Part shown: positions 22,693-32,219 of the stretch, in pieces
Position numbering within the stretch: the stretch's first letter is position 1
Layout of the letters: each line of letters opens with the position of its first letter
Source of the DNA: a bacterium
GTDB taxonomy: Bacteria > CSSED10-310 > JAFGSJ01
Assembly: GCA_016934675.1 (NCBI GenBank)
Contig: JAFGSJ010000042.1
Coordinates: 1 to 50,380, forward strand
DNA length: 50,380 nucleotides
Direction of reading: 5' to 3'
The notes under the pieces: model-generated
What the model was told of the DNA's origin: nothing
Databases searched by the model: none
The model's input: only the letters and a program-made list of their open reading frames with translations
Program-made: the position numbers and the translations under genes

Positions 22693-24249
22693 TCAATAAA
22701 GGAAATCGTGCTTATCTTCGAGATACGAGGTATCGTTGGCCCGAAACTTACTGAATTTTTTGCCAGGTCCGACCAGAATGGGCGATTGGCCGCTGAGCAC
22801 GCGCTTAGCCTGTTCCGGAGATAAGGACCGGGCCACAAACTCACGTTCGGGGTAGTAGTATCCGAAGGTGAAGTCCGCGCGGATAGGCCTGTTTTTAAGT
22901 ATCGAGCGTTCCAGTGTTCGGGCCAGGATATGTTCCTGCTTCCGGAGTGACAATCCGGGCGTACTACCCAAGGTGCGCTGTTCCCGCCAGGTTTGCACGA
23001 GTGACAGACCTGCCAGAGTCATACCCACAGCTAAAATCAGGACCATGGCCAGTGTGGTCGGCCAACGCCAGCGGATGTGCGGCAAGAAGGATGACCAGGC
23101 GCACAGCAGGACCATGATCACCGGGCAGAAGTAGCGGGGAAAGCCGTCACCGCTCCAGCGTGACAGTAAGAAACCGCCCGACAAACAAAGGGCCCAGGTG
23201 AAAAGGACCAGGCTGGTGAATCGGCCTCGGAGCAGGGCGGGCCAACCTCGAACGATAATGATAATCGTCAGGGTCAATAAAAGCAGCAGCGGCCAGATCC
23301 AGGGCAGGCGAAGGTTCCAGACCTGGGCATGGGTCATGATAGAGCTGCCGCCGTAACGTTTCATCACGGCCAGTCCGTGCACATAATTCCAGGGATCGAC
23401 GAGCCATGAAAGCAGGTTGCCCACGAGCAAGCCCAGCACGATCAGGCTGAAGTGCTTCCAGGGTAGGTCGGACAGAGGGCGGTCTGTCCGGGTGATCAAG
23501 CGGTCCATCAGGAGCAGGCCCATGGCCAGCAGCAATCCTCCGAGCAGGGCCAGGCCCCATTCATTCTTGCCGAGTCCGGTGATTAAACCGGCTCCGATCA
23601 GGGTCAGCATCATGAGACCGGGTCGTCCGTTCCGATCACTGAAATGGATGAGGGCCGCAGTCAGGGTCATAAACAGAACGCCGATCCCGCCGTCGAGTTG
23701 GGGTTGGATCGAACTACCTACGACCAGTGGGTTGACAAGTCCCAGGCCCAATGCACAGAGCACTATCACATATCCGGTCCGGTGTGCCTGGGAAAGACCA
23801 TTTATGGTGATCACGGCCAGGCTGAGCAGGCCGCAGCAGAAACAGAGCAAGTAGGGTGCTCGGGCCCAGCGTGTTTTTGACTCGAGCGTGAGTTGATCGA
23901 AGTGTGCAGGCCGGAAAACAGGACGGAGGACCCTGACCAGAAAAAGAAAAGGTGGGGCCGGGTGCTCGGGCGCCGCGAAAATCGGCTTGCCGTCAATCCG
24001 GCCGAATAAATGATACTGACCGGTATGCGGAAATTCGGTCAAACCGTCATGTACCGACAAGACGGCAAAATACCCCTCTTCGCCGACCAGGATATTGGAT
24101 ATAAAGGGCCAGCGTACCAGCAACACGCCCGCGAAAAGGACAAGCAGAACAAGGATGGCCCCGCGTCTGGCGACATTATCTGTTCCCTGACCGGATTGGC
24201 TCGATAGAACGGTCCGTTCCGGTCCGGTCATATCAGTATTGTGTGGCAT
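22693..24249 (-). CDS. Membrane glycosyltransferase, GT-C type (PMT/ArnT-like)
   Basis: 518 residues with about 11-12 hydrophobic segments. The first loop after TM1 has ILVGEEGYFAVL, whose acidic pair fits the catalytic position of GT-C enzymes, and further on GLITGLGKNEWGL and a periplasmic C-terminal tail. Family relatives transfer sugars from polyprenyl phosphates to envelope glycans or proteins. The next gene upstream on the same strand (ending 24262) is another polytopic glycosyltransferase, 13 bases away, so they probably form an operon. Substrate unknown. Confidence 0.65.
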   Translation of the reverse strand: MPHNTDMTGPERTVLSSQSGQGTDNVARRGAILVLLVLFAGVLLVRWPFISNILVGEEGYFAVLSVHDGLTEFPHTGQYHLFGRIDGKPIFAAPEHPAPPFLFLVRVLRPVFRPAHFDQLTLESKTRWARAPYLLCFCCGLLSLAVITINGLSQAHRTGYVIVLCALGLGLVNPLVVGSSIQPQLDGGIGVLFMTLTAALIHFSDRNGRPGLMMLTLIGAGLITGLGKNEWGLALLGGLLLAMGLLLMDRLITRTDRPLSDLPWKHFSLIVLGLLVGNLLSWLVDPWNYVHGLAVMKRYGGSSIMTHAQVWNLRLPWIWPLLLLLTLTIIIIVRGWPALLRGRFTSLVLFTWALCLSGGFLLSRWSGDGFPRYFCPVIMVLLCAWSSFLPHIRWRWPTTLAMVLILAVGMTLAGLSLVQTWREQRTLGSTPGLSLRKQEHILARTLERSILKNRPIRADFTFGYYYPEREFVARSLSPEQAKRVLSGQSPILVGPGKKFSKFRANDTSYLEDKHDFLY

Positions 24250-24261
24250 ACCGTACTCCTT

Positions 24262-25569
24262 TTAGGGGAAGAACCTCCCTCCGGCGATACCGGGTAACAT
24301 GATCAGCGACAGGACCAGAAAAAAAGCCGCCTGGACATAATCGACCATGGTTCTGGTCCGCTTCTGGAAAAGTATGAAAAGGGCCAGGGGCACCAGATAA
24401 TACCGAATCTGGACCAGTGGATGCGCGACCAAGGCCAGTACGATGACAAGCTGGATCGGCCGGTGAAAGGGGATAATCAACTTGAGATTGAATAGGTAGA
24501 GCCCGGCCACAAGTATCGGCAGAAAACAGATGGATTTGATGAAAAGCGACGATTGCATCGCTTCGAGTATTTGATTGGTCAGGTAATAGGAGAATCGGCT
24601 CTGGTTGAATGGGTGCGGAGTCTTGAAAGTCGCGAGATACACTATGAAAAGAGGAATGATCATGAGAAGGGACCAGGGTTGTCCACCACAGCGCCGGGCC
24701 AGATTCGGAATACTGACCACTAATGAGGGCAGAAAAAGGAAAAAAGCCAGAAACAGGAACAGGTAGATATTGGCGAGTCCGAGCCCGAAGGCAGGATGCA
24801 TCTGACGGTTACCGATGGCCACTCCCCGATTGACGAGGAGGAACACGATAAAGAGGAGCATGACTGTCCAGAGGACCCAGTTTCGGCACAGAGTGTGCCA
24901 TATTTTAAGTCGGGTCTGGTCCGTCCCATATTTGGCCCAGTGGACCAAGGGGACCAGCAACAAAAGCCAGGGCAGATTGTCCTGCCGGACAAACAGGGAC
25001 ATCAATCCGATCAGGCCTGCCCAGAGGGGACGGTCGGAACAGGCGCACCAATATGCGCTCATAATGATCAGAAACGAAAAAACATCCGTATAGATCAGAA
25101 ACAGAAATGGTAAGAAAACGGGCATACAAAAGAAGGTCAAGGATGTGGGCAATGCACAATCAGGCTGCATGCAACGTGACACAAAAAAGAAGACCAGTAT
25201 TGCTAAAAGCCCCAGGACCGTACTGCTCAACCTGACCGCATCGACAGTCGCTGAGCCGGTCAAGCGAACGATCGCGGCGATCACAGCATGATAACCGGGC
25301 AGTGTCGTCAGTTCGGGCACTATGCTGTAATTTCCCTCACTGAAGTTTCGGACCTGTCGATAATGGAAAATCTCGTCACTCAAGAGTCGTGGGTCCAGGC
25401 CCTGTATTTTTTTCTGTTTAACGATCGGGACCTGGACAGAGTCCGCCTGTCGAAAGGTCAAAGTACCCACCGTACCGAGAACGGTCATGAAGAGCCCGAG
25501 AACGCACAGATCGATCCACATCGGTCGCTTATGCTTCAATTGCTCTTCACGCTTATCATTCTGATTCAT
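24262..25569 (-). CDS. Bacterial homologue of the ALG10/DIE2 glucosyltransferase family
   Basis: 435 residues from ATG 25569; a longer frame reaches 25704. Polytopic. Features recalling ALG10: an early DEIFHYRQVRNFSEGNY, then a PELTTLPGYH motif in the first loop, YTDVFSFL, FVRQDNLPW, NRGVAIGNRQMHP and HPLVQIRYYLVPLALF near the end. ALG10 adds the last alpha-1,2-glucose to the eukaryotic N-glycan donor on a dolichol carrier; a bacterial version would act on a polyprenyl-linked glycan in the membrane. It precedes the other GT-C gene by 13 bases. The family call rests on motif memory, not on an alignment. Confidence 0.6.
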   Translation of the reverse strand: MNQNDKREEQLKHKRPMWIDLCVLGLFMTVLGTVGTLTFRQADSVQVPIVKQKKIQGLDPRLLSDEIFHYRQVRNFSEGNYSIVPELTTLPGYHAVIAAIVRLTGSATVDAVRLSSTVLGLLAILVFFFVSRCMQPDCALPTSLTFFCMPVFLPFLFLIYTDVFSFLIIMSAYWCACSDRPLWAGLIGLMSLFVRQDNLPWLLLLVPLVHWAKYGTDQTRLKIWHTLCRNWVLWTVMLLFIVFLLVNRGVAIGNRQMHPAFGLGLANIYLFLFLAFFLFLPSLVVSIPNLARRCGGQPWSLLMIIPLFIVYLATFKTPHPFNQSRFSYYLTNQILEAMQSSLFIKSICFLPILVAGLYLFNLKLIIPFHRPIQLVIVLALVAHPLVQIRYYLVPLALFILFQKRTRTMVDYVQAAFFLVLSLIMLPGIAGGRFFP

Positions 25570-25866
25570 GTGCTTAGTCAGTCCTTTCAGTTGAACTCGG
25601 GACCGCGTCCATATTCGAGAACCATACAGAGAAACAGTTAATACTCCCCCGGCTTTCCTTTCGCAATGGTGTGTCAGAATTCGATGGATTTCTGACATGG
25701 TCAACCGTCAGGATTATATGGCGGCCATTATAGGCATTCGCTCCAAACCTTGTCAAGGATACTGATTGACATTTTATTATGTGCTCATTACTATTGAGCA
25801 GATCAGGCTTTGTCCTGATGGCACTCTTTCATGGAACATTAACAAGAGGTTCGAGTTCGAGCGCAC

Positions 25867-27462
25867 ATGTTGTATCTCAATCGCATCTTAATAACGGTCC
25901 TGATCATGGTCATACTTGGCCAGTTGGTTTTCATTTTTTCGGAGCAGAGACTGGTGGTCGATGATGCATACGTATCCTTGCGTTATGCAGTCCATCTGTC
26001 GCAGGGTCACGGTTTGCGGTATAATCAGGATGAGTCACCGGTCGAAGGTTATACTAATTTTCTGTGGGTGATCGTCCTGGCACTGCTCTATTTCATGGGA
26101 TTGCCACATGAATTGACGGCCCTCGCGTTGAGTTTTCTCTTTTCGTTGGGCTGCGTTTTTCTGACCTGGTATTGTGCCCGAACCGTTTTTCGACTGACGG
26201 GTTTGTACCTCTGGGGTAGCATATTGCTATTGGTCAGCAACATCTCTTTTCAATTCTGGTCTGCTTCGGGTATGGAAACCGGTTTCTATTGTTTTTTTGT
26301 GCTGCTGGCATTAATCGGTTACGATCGGGCTGTGCGGGGTCAGGGGGCTTTTTTACTGGCCTGGACCCTGTTTGGTGCGGCTTTGACCCGGCCGGAAGGT
26401 CTGGGTATTTTCCTGTTTAGTTGGCTCTTTCTGTTCTGCCATAAATCAGGCTGGCGGCGGGTCCGACGGTTTTGGAGCGATTACCGGGCCTTCATTCTGG
26501 TCGCGGCGATCTATGCGGGTTATACTATTTTCAGGGTGCTCTATTTCGGGGACTTTTTTCCGAACACGTATTATGCCAAATCCGCAGATATCGCGGTCCA
26601 ATGTCATCGTGGACTGGTTTATTTCGAGTATTTCCTGGTGAATTCAGCCGGGTTCATTTTCTTGTTGGCTTTATGCGGGCGTAAAGCTCTGGCTACCAAG
26701 CAGACTTGGTTTTATACCCTGGGCTTGATTATCTGGATCACAGCGACAACTATTTGTGTAGGCGGTGACGCCCTCTATTTTTCACGTTTTTTTCTGCCCA
26801 TGCTCCCACTGCTTTACCTGCTCCACACGCTTGGATTGAAACGGATACTGGAAAAACTGGATAAGATCAGGTACTCACTGCGGGCACCGCTGTCTTCATT
26901 GGTTATAACAGGCTATTTCTTAGCCGCAGCAGGTTTGACCTGGCATCCCCAAACATTGCTTCAAAGTATTCAGGAGACGAATTCCTTTGTTTTGTCCAGT
27001 ATCGACATCGGCCGCTGGGTCCGGACTGTCGTGCAGCCCGATGACTGGATTGCCTGTTATCCGGCCGGGGCTTTACCCTATTATGCCCAGTGTAAAGTCA
27101 TCGATTTGTACGGGTTGACCGATCAGGCTATCGCCCATGACCGCGATCAGGACCGCGGCGATTTCATGATCGGCCACCAGAAAATGAATCTGCAATACAT
27201 CCTGGACAGAAAACCCAGATTATTTCTGCCTCAAATATCCCTGTTGAAGTATCAGCAGTTTAAATCCAATCCGAGTCATGACAAGTATGGTCTTACAAAC
27301 CCGTTTTCACTGAAATCCAGTCAGAGCAAGAGCAAAAAGGGCCATATTCTCAGCGTGAAGAAGCTTGAACAGAATCCTGCCTTTTCGTCACTGTACAGCT
27401 TGAAGAGAATCAGGATATCCGATAGTCCTTTTGCTTATTTTGTACTAACGCAATCCGAGTAG
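25867..27462 (+). CDS. GT-C glycosyltransferase of AftB-like type
   Basis: 531 residues. TM1 is at about 5-25, followed by LVVDDAYVSLRYAVHLSQGHG with an Asp pair, then SPVEGYTNFLW; this matches polytopic arabinosyl/mannosyl-transferase-like proteins. Then ten or so TM segments, FGDFFPNTYYAKSAD in a later loop, and a soluble C-terminal region with VQPDDWIACYPAGALPYY. Role: transfer of a sugar from a lipid donor to an envelope polymer; target unknown. Divergent from the ALG10-like gene (about 300 bases apart) and followed 31 bases on by the YfhO gene. Confidence 0.6.
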   Translation: MLYLNRILITVLIMVILGQLVFIFSEQRLVVDDAYVSLRYAVHLSQGHGLRYNQDESPVEGYTNFLWVIVLALLYFMGLPHELTALALSFLFSLGCVFLTWYCARTVFRLTGLYLWGSILLLVSNISFQFWSASGMETGFYCFFVLLALIGYDRAVRGQGAFLLAWTLFGAALTRPEGLGIFLFSWLFLFCHKSGWRRVRRFWSDYRAFILVAAIYAGYTIFRVLYFGDFFPNTYYAKSADIAVQCHRGLVYFEYFLVNSAGFIFLLALCGRKALATKQTWFYTLGLIIWITATTICVGGDALYFSRFFLPMLPLLYLLHTLGLKRILEKLDKIRYSLRAPLSSLVITGYFLAAAGLTWHPQTLLQSIQETNSFVLSSIDIGRWVRTVVQPDDWIACYPAGALPYYAQCKVIDLYGLTDQAIAHDRDQDRGDFMIGHQKMNLQYILDRKPRLFLPQISLLKYQQFKSNPSHDKYGLTNPFSLKSSQSKSKKGHILSVKKLEQNPAFSSLYSLKRIRISDSPFAYFVLTQSE

Positions 27463-27493
27463 TTCAATTCTCAAGGCATGGTGATCACAAGCA

Positions 27494-29878
27494 ATGAACG
27501 GGCACATTGCACATGATCAGGACAGGAGTGAGAACAAGGTCGAAAACTATCCCGAGTTGTTGGTAGTGGCAGTTTGCTTGATCCTGCTATGTTTCCTGTT
27601 CTATCAACCCGGTTTTATGCCGGGATACACCCTGTTTAATGGTGACGCCATAAAAATCGATCATGTTTGGGAACATCACTTTCCCGGCCTGTCCGTTCCC
27701 AAAAGCATGATATCCGATCCGGTCTGGCAATTTTTCCCCTGGAGTGTTTTTAGCCGGACTATGATTCGTCAGGGTATAATCCCCCTTTGGAACCATAATT
27801 CGAGTTGTGGCAGCCCTTTTATGGCCAATTACCAGTCCGGTGTTTTCAATCCCTATAATGTGTTCTTCATTGTTTTGCCTTACGGATTGGCCCTGAAAAT
27901 CAAATTGATATGCCTGTTACTTACAGCCGGAATGGGCATGTATCTGTTACTCCGATCGTTTGAGCTCAATCAGTCGGGCTCACTGACCGGTGCTGTCATT
28001 TTTACGTTTAACGGTTTCGCGGTCAGTTGGTTGCAATATCCCATTTTCAATCTTGTCGCGCTTCTGCCTTTTATTTTACTGAGCCTTGAAACATTGCTGC
28101 GCGGTTGGCAGAAGCGTGCGTTTCTGGCAAGTGTCAGTCTCTTTACGCTGACACTTGTAGCGGGTAATCCGGAGATATTGTTCCAGGAAATGTGCCTGAT
28201 CATGATCTATGTCGCAGTCCGTTTATTTCATTATGGTTGGCGGGCCTGGCCAGCCGTTCTTTTGTCTTGTGCCGCCTTTATTCTGGCCTGTCTTATCTCG
28301 AGTGTCCAACTGTTTTCATTTCTTGAGTATCTTCAGGAGAGCTATCGCCTGGCCATGAGGCAGACCGGACTCGAGAGCGGTTATCTGTTCAAGCCCGAGT
28401 TCATTCTACTTCTCTTTCTACCGAAGGTTCTGGTGACCCGACAGCTTGAGACCTCGTACTTCATGGGCACTCTTTCCCTGCTGCTCGCCCTGATCGCACT
28501 CATTAAGTACAGAAAGTGGAATAGTCTCATGGCTTTTCTGGCTATCGGCCTGTTTTCGCTGGCTATCCCCTTTAATTTCGGCGCTGCCCATGACCTGATC
28601 AGCATGATACCCGGTTTTGAAGTCAGCCTGAACCATCGTATCCTTTTTGGCCTGGCCCTGGCCGTAGGTTTTCTCGCGGCTGCCGGTCTCCATGTTCTCT
28701 CGGAATCAAGCCGCCGCTCGACGCAGAGATTATTCGCTCTCAGATCAGACCCCCTGCAGATACTGAGCATCGGTCTTGTTCTTCTGATGCTTTATCTGTT
28801 TTTATTCCATACATTCTGGTATCTGAAGCCTATTGCCAAAATGTTATCCTTATCAGCCTACACCCAACAGATCACCACCTTACTCATTTTTTGGGGACTG
28901 GGATTACTGGCTGCAGTCACAGTCACTTCCACTCGCTCCGATCGAAGAAATCGTTTCATCCTTCTGTTTTTCCCACTCGTGATTTTTCTCGAATTGTATC
29001 TGGTCTATCATTCGCTCAATATCGCCTGTCGATCCGACAATTTGCTGCCACCCTCGAAAACGGTGCCCTTCTTGCAGCAGAGCCTCGGGAATGAGCGATT
29101 CATCGGGCATTTTCATACTCTGAGACCGAATCTGTCCATGTGTTACAATCTGAATGATATCAGGGGCTATGATGCGCTCGAGAACAAATATTACTATACC
29201 TTGCTCTCGTTCTTTAATCCGGAGATCACTAAGAATCCGGTCCAGCCCTGGAATCGGCCCCATTGGAAAATACTGGACCTGCTCTCGGTGCGATATACCC
29301 TGTCAGACAAGTCCATGATGCCTCAACAGCATTTCTATCGCCTGGTCCATCATTTTCATAACGGCGAGGTCTGGGTCCACGAGCGGACCGGGTATTTGCC
29401 GCGGGCATCCTTCTATCGCTCTGTAATTTCAGAGACAGAACTGGCTTCGATCAAGGACTTTTTTGATCAGGAAATGTACCGGACCCATGTTCTGGTAGAA
29501 GAGAATGCGACTGCACAAAGGCCCATACAATCACTGCTATCTGTTAATCCGGACAAGGACCGTCATCAGTCTTTTTCTCTTCATGCCTTCCTTGAACGAC
29601 CGAACCGTGTGCGTGTCGAGTATTCTGCGGCGGATGATGGGATCATGGTCGTTAATAATGCCTTTCATCAAGGCTGGAAAGCCTTGGTAGACGGTGAAAT
29701 CAGGGAAGTTTTCAGGGCTAATTTTGCTTTTCAGGGTGTCCGGGTCCAGGCAGGTAACCATATCGTCGAGCTGATCTTTGCCCCCTGGTCTTACCAATTG
29801 GGGCTTTTTCTGAGTCTGCTTGGTCTGTTTTCCTTCGTGATACTGAGCTTTTCTTTAAAGCCATCTGCGAAGAGCTAG
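27494..29878 (+). CDS. YfhO-family polytopic membrane protein
   Basis: 794 residues. About 12-14 TM segments and a large C-terminal soluble domain. Motifs of the YfhO family: PGYTLFNGDA early, FPWSVFSRTMIRQGIIPLW, then FNPYNVFFIVLP, GNPEI and HFHNGEVWVHERTG near residue 625-640, DGIMVVNNAFHQGWKALVDG in the tail. In Firmicutes YfhO glycosylates teichoic acids; here the acceptor is unknown. Probably co-transcribed with the gene at 25867. Start ATG 27494 lacks a clear ribosome binding site. Confidence 0.75.
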   Translation: MNGHIAHDQDRSENKVENYPELLVVAVCLILLCFLFYQPGFMPGYTLFNGDAIKIDHVWEHHFPGLSVPKSMISDPVWQFFPWSVFSRTMIRQGIIPLWNHNSSCGSPFMANYQSGVFNPYNVFFIVLPYGLALKIKLICLLLTAGMGMYLLLRSFELNQSGSLTGAVIFTFNGFAVSWLQYPIFNLVALLPFILLSLETLLRGWQKRAFLASVSLFTLTLVAGNPEILFQEMCLIMIYVAVRLFHYGWRAWPAVLLSCAAFILACLISSVQLFSFLEYLQESYRLAMRQTGLESGYLFKPEFILLLFLPKVLVTRQLETSYFMGTLSLLLALIALIKYRKWNSLMAFLAIGLFSLAIPFNFGAAHDLISMIPGFEVSLNHRILFGLALAVGFLAAAGLHVLSESSRRSTQRLFALRSDPLQILSIGLVLLMLYLFLFHTFWYLKPIAKMLSLSAYTQQITTLLIFWGLGLLAAVTVTSTRSDRRNRFILLFFPLVIFLELYLVYHSLNIACRSDNLLPPSKTVPFLQQSLGNERFIGHFHTLRPNLSMCYNLNDIRGYDALENKYYYTLLSFFNPEITKNPVQPWNRPHWKILDLLSVRYTLSDKSMMPQQHFYRLVHHFHNGEVWVHERTGYLPRASFYRSVISETELASIKDFFDQEMYRTHVLVEENATAQRPIQSLLSVNPDKDRHQSFSLHAFLERPNRVRVEYSAADDGIMVVNNAFHQGWKALVDGEIREVFRANFAFQGVRVQAGNHIVELIFAPWSYQLGLFLSLLGLFSFVILSFSLKPSAKS

Positions 29879-29909
29879 TGTCCAATAGCAAAAATGCTTG
29901 ATATTATTA

Positions 29910-29925
29910 GACAGGATTACAGGAT
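29910..29925 (+). repeat. GACAGGAT(T/A)ACAGGAT repeat, left copy
   Basis: GACAGGATTACAGGAT at 29910-29925 has its inverted partner at 30232-30247, differing at one base. They bracket the GxxExxY remnant. The same unit recurs near 43540 and 43597. Confidence 0.55.
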
Positions 29926-30070
29926 AAACCGGATGTTTATAACCATGAGAGTTTCAGACTCTCTATCCTTTATCATGTTCATCAAAAAAATGATCACAAC
30001 CTGAGGAATGGAGGAAGGGCATGGAACATCAAAAATTAAGGAAAAGTGATGGTTGAATTTTAATCAGTAA

Positions 30071-30217
30071 GAAGGAATAGTCAAATCACCTGAGTTCCAG
30101 CTCGTTCATTATCTGAAAGCCACGAAAACCAAGGTCGGATTACTCCTCAATTGTGGACAAGAAAAGGGAGAGGTACAACGAAAGGTACAAGACGTGAATT
30201 CGGATGTACAGGATTAA
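30071..30217 (+). pseudogene. Remnant of a GxxExxY-family protein, C-terminal part
   Basis: The frame 30071-30217 encodes PEFQLVHYLKATKTKVGLLL, NCGQEKGEVQRKVQDVN, matching the C-terminal helix and strand of GxxExxY proteins (TIGR04256), a sporadic family of unknown function. The N-terminal half, with the GxxExxY motif itself, is not detectable; a TAA lies directly before the frame. The remnant sits between inverted copies of a short repeat. I could not find a better frame upstream. Confidence 0.5.
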
Positions 30218-30512
30218 TCAATATCCAGAACATCCTGTTATCCTGTCAAAAATAGCATCAGGCAATTATGCAATCAAGCACGAGCCCCCTTGTGACCGGG
30301 TCAGACCCTTATGTGCATAACCTCTGATTATTCTCTCGGCTTGTACATTCTGCTGTTTCGGACATCGACAGATTCGAAGCTCAGCTAGAATTACGGGACC
30401 TCGCGCCATATTTAAAATATCAATAGTTGAATGAGAGCTATTGAGAAAATATCTGGATTGTCTTGCGTTGGGGAAGAAAAACAATTCATTCTGCCCGGAA
30501 AGGAGAAGGCCG
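30218..30512. repeat. Right repeat copy and leader of the peroxiredoxin gene
   Basis: ATCCTGTTATCCTGTC at 30232-30247 is the inverted partner of the left repeat; a shorter ACAGGATTA unit lies at 30208-30216. No gene is seen before the ribosome binding site AGGAGAAGG (30501-30509). Confidence 0.5.
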
Positions 30513-31232
30513 ATGGAAGAAGAAATCAAAGTCGGATGTGCCCGCCCGACGGGAGGTCCTGTCGGCGAATCGCCGCCACCTGAAAACAAGTCAGAAGACA
30601 CGATTATAAGGGAGGTCAGGTCAATGATCAAAGTAGGTCAAAAGGCACCGGATTTTACAGCTCCGGCTTATTTCAAGGGTCAATTTGTCAGTAAACAATT
30701 ATCATCATATCTGGGTAAGTGGGTCTTGCTGTGTTTTTATCCCGGCGACTTCACCTTTGTCTGAGCGACAGAAATTTCGGCAGTTGCCGAAAAGCACCCC
30801 GATTTTCAGAAATTGGGGGTTGAAGTTCTGTCCATGAGCATTGATAGTGTTTTTGTTCACAAAATGTGGAATGATCATGAGCTGTCCAAAATGGTCTCGG
30901 GTGGTGTACCTTTCCCGATGCTGTCCGATGCGGGCGGCAAGGTAGGGACAGTGTATGGTGTTTATGATGAGAATGCAGGGGTCGAGACCCGGGGGCGATT
31001 TATCATCGATCCCGACGGGGCTGTCCAGGGCTATGAAGTCCTGACACCACCGGTCGGACGTAATGTCAACGAGACCTACCGCCAGGTCCAGGCTTTTCAG
31101 TTGGTCCGTGAAAGCAAAGGCACCCAGGCGACCCCCTCCGGCTGGCAACCCGGCAAAATGACTCTCAAGCCTGGTCCCGACCTCGTCGGTAAGGTATGGG
31201 AAGTCTGGAAAACGAACATGGCCTTCGATTAA
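30513..31232 (+). CDS. Selenocysteine-containing peroxiredoxin
   Basis: 239 residues from ATG 30513 (AGGAGAAGG upstream) if TGA at 30762-30764 is read as selenocysteine at residue 84. The frame before and after is continuous. The catalytic loop reads [19 protein letters not shown], so U takes the place of the peroxidatic Cys in PxxxTxxC. Then [20 protein letters not shown] and [34 protein letters not shown]. No Cys follows U, so a resolving thiol must come from another protein or the N-terminal VGCARPTGG. Prx selenoproteins of this N-terminal type are known from Desulfobacterota. It reduces peroxides in the cytoplasm. Without SelB-dependent recoding only an 83-residue stub results. Confidence 0.88.
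30762..30792 (+). promoter_or_regulatory. UGA codon and SECIS-like hairpin
   Basis: TGA at 30762-30764 is followed ten bases later by TTTCGGC (30775-30781), a loop AGTT and GCCGAAA (30786-30792): a perfect 7-bp stem whose loop holds the GU pair typical of bacterial SECIS. Loop distance from the UGA is 17-20 nt, in the usual range. Confidence 0.75.
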
Positions 31233-31288
31233 TAAACGCGGAGCATGAACAGGTTTTCATACTCCCGATAAGCGGATAATCCAGATAG

Positions 31289-31330
31289 AACGGGCCGGAA
31301 TTGATCGCTTTTCCGGCCCGTTAGTTTTGT
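31289..31330 (+). terminator. Intrinsic terminator after the peroxiredoxin gene
   Basis: A perfect 12-bp inverted repeat AACGGGCCGGAA (31289-31300) and TTCCGGCCCGTT (31311-31322), followed by AGTTTTGT. Confidence 0.75.
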
Positions 31331-31346
31331 ATGATTGCCTTTCCTT

Positions 31347-31374
31347 TTGTCATACTCAACATACCCCTTATAAC
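31347..31374 (+). promoter_or_regulatory. Sigma70-like promoter for the TauE/SafE gene
   Basis: TTGTCA (31347-31352), 16-base spacer, TATAAC (31369-31374), 54 bases before the start of the permease gene. Confidence 0.5.
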
Positions 31375-31427
31375 TTGACAAGGCCCTTCGGCATTCATAG
31401 CGTTAACCAATTCAGGAACACAATACG

Positions 31428-32219
31428 ATGAATATTTTCTTGATTGTAGCCATCATATGTGCGCTCACACTGGTCATGATCATGAGCGGGCGTGGTGGCG
31501 GCAACTTTTATGTAGCTGCGCTTGTTTTCTTGAGCGTTCCCATGCATACGGCTTCCACGACCAGCCAATTCATTCTGTTGGTCAGCGCATTGGTGGGGGC
31601 GATTGTCTTTGGGAAGGCAAGGACCATGTCGTGGCCACTGGCGTTTTTTTTTGGTGGGCTGAATGCATCCATGGCCTTTGTCGGGGGGTTCATGGCCCAT
31701 TCTTTTAGCGGCACACTGTTGAAGATCATCCTGTCCATGCTGTTGTTTGTTGCTGGCATCGCAATGCTGTTTCCCGAAAAACAAGCACACAGGACGGCCG
31801 TTTCTCGCTTTGGGTATTGGAATATCCACGAGGGCGATAATTTGTATGTGATCAATCTATGGATGGCGGTGCCATTGACCATGGCGACCGGTTTCTTCTC
31901 AGGAATGGTGGGGATTTCGGGAGGATCATTCCTGGTCCCACTCATGGTGGTTGGCTGTGCTGTGCCCGTGCGCAAAGCGGTTGGCACTGCCACAGCCATA
32001 CTGGCAGCTACTGCATTGACAGGATTTGTCGGCAACTCGCTGCATGGAGGTTTTGACCCGGCCCTGGCACTTCCATGTGGGGCTGTGGCGGTCATAGGAG
32101 CTTTGATCGGCAGTAAGATCTCGCTTAAAACAAAGCCAAAAAGCCTGAAAACCATCTCGGGAATCCTCACGATAGTAGCTGCGATATTCATGCTGGCCAA
32201 TGCAATTACAGGCACATGA
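31428..32219 (+). CDS. TauE/SafE-family membrane permease
   Basis: 263 residues with about eight TM segments in two halves. Diagnostic stretches: MIMSGRGGGNFYVAALVFL at the start, GKARTMSWPLAFFFGGLNA, then GMVGISGGSFLVPLMVVGC and VGTATAILAATALTGFVG in the second half. Family members export sulfite, sulfoacetate or other organosulfur anions, or are uncharacterised; substrate here unknown. Own promoter, no co-transcribed partner visible; the Prx terminator lies upstream. Confidence 0.8.
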   Translation: MNIFLIVAIICALTLVMIMSGRGGGNFYVAALVFLSVPMHTASTTSQFILLVSALVGAIVFGKARTMSWPLAFFFGGLNASMAFVGGFMAHSFSGTLLKIILSMLLFVAGIAMLFPEKQAHRTAVSRFGYWNIHEGDNLYVINLWMAVPLTMATGFFSGMVGISGGSFLVPLMVVGCAVPVRKAVGTATAILAATALTGFVGNSLHGGFDPALALPCGAVAVIGALIGSKISLKTKPKSLKTISGILTIVAAIFMLANAITGT

